Positions 39,375-41,320 of a stretch of 41,320 bases of DNA are shown piece after piece. Position 1 is the first letter of the stretch. Each line of letters opens with the position of its first letter. The position numbers and the translations under genes are program-made. A model generated the notes under the pieces. That model was not told where the DNA came from. It did no database searches and worked only from the letters and a program-made list of their open reading frames with translations. Location: the NCBI GenBank assembly GCA_964349415.1, contig CAYGGJ010000003.1, positions 1 to 41,320 on the forward strand, read 5' to 3'. The stretch is from 2-01-FULL-40-42 sp964349415. GTDB lineage: Bacteria; Patescibacteriota; Microgenomatia; UBA1406; GWC2-37-13.

Positions 39375-39899
39375 TTATAGTTTAACTTCGGTCTCTTTTC
39401 CCTTCCCGTAAAATCTCGCAAGGATGAAAAGTAGATCCGATAACCTGTTAAGGTACTGCAGTATAGCAGATTCTTTTGCTGTCAACTTTGTTTTGAAAAC
39501 CGCAGTCGTTACCCTTTCGGTCCGTCGGCAGACAGTCCTTGAAATTTGAAAAAGAGCGGAGGTTTTAGTCCCTCCTGGGAGAATAAAACGATTGAGTTTA
39601 GGCAGTATTGTGGATAACTTATCTATTATTTGTTCAAAACTTTTGACTTGTCGCTCCAGGTCTACTATAGGTACTTTGGCAGTGGCCATAAAGGCCATGA
39701 CCTTGTAGAGGTCTTTTTGGATGGAAATCAGTAGTTTTTTGTGGCTGGGAGTCAGTTTCTCAGTGGTCAAAAGTCCAAGGTAGCAAGTTAGTTCATCGGC
39801 CGATCCGTAAGCCTCAACCCTTATGTCAAACTTACTGATTCTTTTACCCCCGAAAAGCGATGTGGTTCCCTTATCTCCGGTTCTTGTATATATCGGCAT
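39375..39899 (-). CDS. Cob(I)alamin adenosyltransferase, PduO type
   Basis: Transfers adenosyl from ATP to cob(I)alamin, making coenzyme B12. The 174-residue PduO-type signature is clear: IYTRTGDKGTTSLFGG (ATP site), VEAYGSADELTCYLG, and CRRTERVTTAVF (about 126-137) with the conserved Arg/Glu. It lies 58 bases downstream of nrdJ, whose enzyme needs the product, so the pairing makes sense. It has its own short-leader promoter. No cobalamin synthesis gene is in the window, so the corrinoid is probably imported. Confidence 0.93.
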   Translation of the reverse strand: MPIYTRTGDKGTTSLFGGKRISKFDIRVEAYGSADELTCYLGLLTTEKLTPSHKKLLISIQKDLYKVMAFMATAKVPIVDLERQVKSFEQIIDKLSTILPKLNRFILPGGTKTSALFQISRTVCRRTERVTTAVFKTKLTAKESAILQYLNRLSDLLFILARFYGKGKETEVKL

Positions 39900-39910
39900 A
39901 GGTGAGTTGA

Positions 39911-39939
39911 AGAATACAATAGAAAAAATGAAATCGCAA
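39911..39939 (-). promoter_or_regulatory. Promoter of the cobalamin adenosyltransferase
   Basis: On the minus strand: TTGCGA (39939-39934), a 17-base spacer, TATTCT (39916-39911), then 11 bases to the ATG at 39899. Confidence 0.5.
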
Positions 39940-39957
39940 CTTATATCAACCTATTTT

Positions 39958-41320
39958 TTAGCACTCGGAGTAACCGCAGCCGTAGCATTTCTTACAGCCC
40001 TCTTCGTGGGCCAACATTGCTTCCCCGCAGGAGGGGCAGATGTCAAAAAGTGCTGAAGTATGGGATTCTTCGGTTTTAGTAAGCAATGATTGCTGTACCG
40101 CTTCTGTTATTAAAGTAGGATTGCCGACAGCTTCTTTTGCAGGTTCTGTAGCATGGCCATTGGCACCGTTTGTCCCGTTTACAGAAGCACCATTAGTGTG
40201 AGATTTTCCATTGGTGCCATTGCCGTTGGTATAGATTCCTGTTCCGTTTTTGTAGTCCTCGGCGTATCCGTTCAGGCCAAAGTGCATCGCCAAAACCTTT
40301 GCTACTGCATCCGGCATGCTTCGGATACGGTCTTTTCCAAACCCCATGGTACGAGACCCACCAATACCCTGCAGTTTTGATACGATTTCTTTTACACGCT
40401 CTCGAGGACTTAGGTGAGATGAAAAGCGTAGGATAAGAGAGATCATTCTGCCCAAAGCTGTGGCCATGGCATAGACATCCGTGCCTGCTTTTCCGATATT
40501 TACGAATGCTTCCAAAGGCTCTCCAGTTTCGTCTGAGTTTACCGTGATGAACGCAGTACCTACCGGTGTTGCAATGCGGTAGGTTGATCCGTGGACGACC
40601 ATAGGCCGCGGTTTGATGGCAACGGGTGGTGCTTGTGCCACTACTTGTGTTTGTTCGACCTTTTCTTCTTTTTTCTCACTGTCCCGCACCAACACTCCCT
40701 GTCTTGAGCCGTCTCTCATGTAGGCGAGACCCTTGCACCCCAACTTATATGCTAAAGAGTAAAGTCTCTTTACTTCTTCTACGGTCTGACTGTTTGGAGC
40801 ATTTACCGTCTTTGAGATTGAAGCGTCTACATGAGCCTGAATGGCAGCCTGTACCTTTACATGATCCTCCGGTGAAAGATCATTGGCTGACACAAAGTAA
40901 TCCGGCTTTTGGACTGTCCCGGCCTTCATTTGAGCGCCGTACTTTTTAAACCAAGCATCATACAAATGATGTCTCATAACATCTTCTCCAAGCCTTGACT
41001 TTCTTAAAAACTCAAACTCATAGACCGGCTCAATTCCCGACGTAGTACCTGCAATAAGAGAAGTAGTCCCGGTGGGGGCCTGCATGAGAAGTACTGAATT
41101 GCGGATGCCGTTTTTCTTAATATCAGCCTGTAGGTCATCCGGAAGCTGCATGATAAACTTTCCTTTCGAAAAAGGCTTAGCTTCAAATTTAGGGAAAGCG
41201 CCTTTTTCACGACTCAGTTCTACCGATGCACGATACGCCTCATCCCGAATAAGCCTGTACACCTGGTCTATAAACTCCAACGATTCGTCGGAGCCATAGC
41301 GCATGTGAAGCTTTATAAGC
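39958..41320 (-). CDS. nrdJ: Adenosylcobalamin-dependent ribonucleotide reductase, C-terminal part (cut by window edge)
   Basis: The gene continues beyond 41320; the reading frame is open to the edge (LIKLH before MRYGSDESL). It converts ribonucleotides to deoxyribonucleotides using coenzyme B12. Class II features seen: SVLLMQAPTGTTSLIAGTTSG then IEPVYEFEFLRKS, and NAPNSQTVEEVKRLYSLAYKLGCKGLAYMRDGSR (pieces NAPNSQTVEEV, CKGLAYMRDGSR). The C-terminus has the zinc/redox-type motif CPSCGE...GCKKCYGCGYSEC. Between them lies a low-complexity Asn-Gly-Thr linker (NGTGIYTNGNGTNGK and following, coded around 40140-40250). Cobalamin adenosyltransferase is downstream. Confidence 0.93.
   Translation of the reverse strand, partial: LIKLHMRYGSDESLEFIDQVYRLIRDEAYRASVELSREKGAFPKFEAKPFSKGKFIMQLPDDLQADIKKNGIRNSVLLMQAPTGTTSLIAGTTSGIEPVYEFEFLRKSRLGEDVMRHHLYDAWFKKYGAQMKAGTVQKPDYFVSANDLSPEDHVKVQAAIQAHVDASISKTVNAPNSQTVEEVKRLYSLAYKLGCKGLAYMRDGSRQGVLVRDSEKKEEKVEQTQVVAQAPPVAIKPRPMVVHGSTYRIATPVGTAFITVNSDETGEPLEAFVNIGKAGTDVYAMATALGRMISLILRFSSHLSPRERVKEIVSKLQGIGGSRTMGFGKDRIRSMPDAVAKVLAMHFGLNGYAEDYKNGTGIYTNGNGTNGKSHTNGASVNGTNGANGHATEPAKEAVGNPTLITEAVQQSLLTKTEESHTSALFDICPSCGEAMLAHEEGCKKCYGCGYSEC

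Noticed and set aside
39609..39617. Perfect DnaA-box sequence TGTGGATAA inside the adenosyltransferase gene
   Set aside because: A single copy within coding sequence, without a partner or AT-rich flank; a chance match is likely.
39823..40056. Plus-strand reading frame with a hydrophobic stretch over the nrdJ end
   Set aside because: It is antisense to the ends of two well-supported genes (adenosyltransferase start and NrdJ Cys motif) and shows no family features or promoter of its own.

Overview
The window looks like a chromosomal segment around the replication origin of a Candidate Phyla Radiation (Patescibacteria) bacterium, most like a Microgenomates-type lineage. This is inferred from gene content: very compact layout, many short hypothetical genes, a PrgI/VirB4/VirD4-type machinery without a visible relaxase, a PilX-like pseudopilin, an IPATG cell-surface sorting signal, a B12-dependent ribonucleotide reductase next to a cobalamin adenosyltransferase, and only pieces of nucleotide pathways. 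TGA behaves as a normal stop codon, so this is not a code-25 lineage. No rRNA, CRISPR array or insertion sequence was seen.

Layout. 1-1376: replicative helicase dnaB. 1373-3657: five small, same-strand genes of unknown function, each with its own TATAAT box. 3714-6644: pyrimidine genes pyrE, pyrD, pyrC. 6703-11693: envelope genes (membrane-anchored protein, Tat-signal protein, large secreted Cys-rich protein, PilX-like pseudopilin). 11690-14877: flavin oxidoreductase and VirD4-like ATPase. 14926-17054: TPR-like membrane protein, acylphosphatase, hypothetical, Crp-type regulator. 17100-20156: tRNA-Lys, yvcK, HD hydrolase, tag, tRNA-Ala. 20241-24221: phosphoribosyltransferase, then a VirB4-type operon led by a PrgI fusion. 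24308-26426: S1-domain protein, divergent from a XerD-like protein that has lost its catalytic tyrosine. 26429-29810: hypothetical, half-size urea transporter, dnaN, dnaA. 29811-30108: likely oriC. 30109-34784: PIN protein, membrane protein, sortase-type surface protein, SpoIID-domain protein, hypothetical, acyltransferase. 34852-36758: thioredoxin and two hypotheticals. 36896-41320: purN-like, purF, cobalamin adenosyltransferase, nrdJ (cut by the window edge).

Two window-wide patterns stand out. First, at about two dozen genes a TATAAT-like box ends only 5-11 bases before the start codon, often with a -35 box 16-18 bases further up. mRNAs would then begin at or within a few bases of the start codon (leaderless). 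A few genes, such as the S1 gene, instead have a longer leader and a Shine-Dalgarno sequence. This pattern fixes several start codons. Second, six intergenic regions hold 7-bp-periodic repeat arrays, mostly built as imperfect inverted pairs around a TTTAGG...CCTAAA core. They lie immediately upstream of genes, and a seventh half-array sits inside pyrC. I do not know a named family for these.

Functional links: dnaA, dnaN and dnaB are replication genes near the origin; purF/purN-like and pyrE/D/C are partial nucleotide synthesis; the adenosyltransferase supplies adenosylcobalamin to NrdJ, with thioredoxin as a possible reductant; PrgI/VirB4/VirD4, PilX, the Tat protein, the sorting-signal protein and the SpoIID protein form the cell-surface part.
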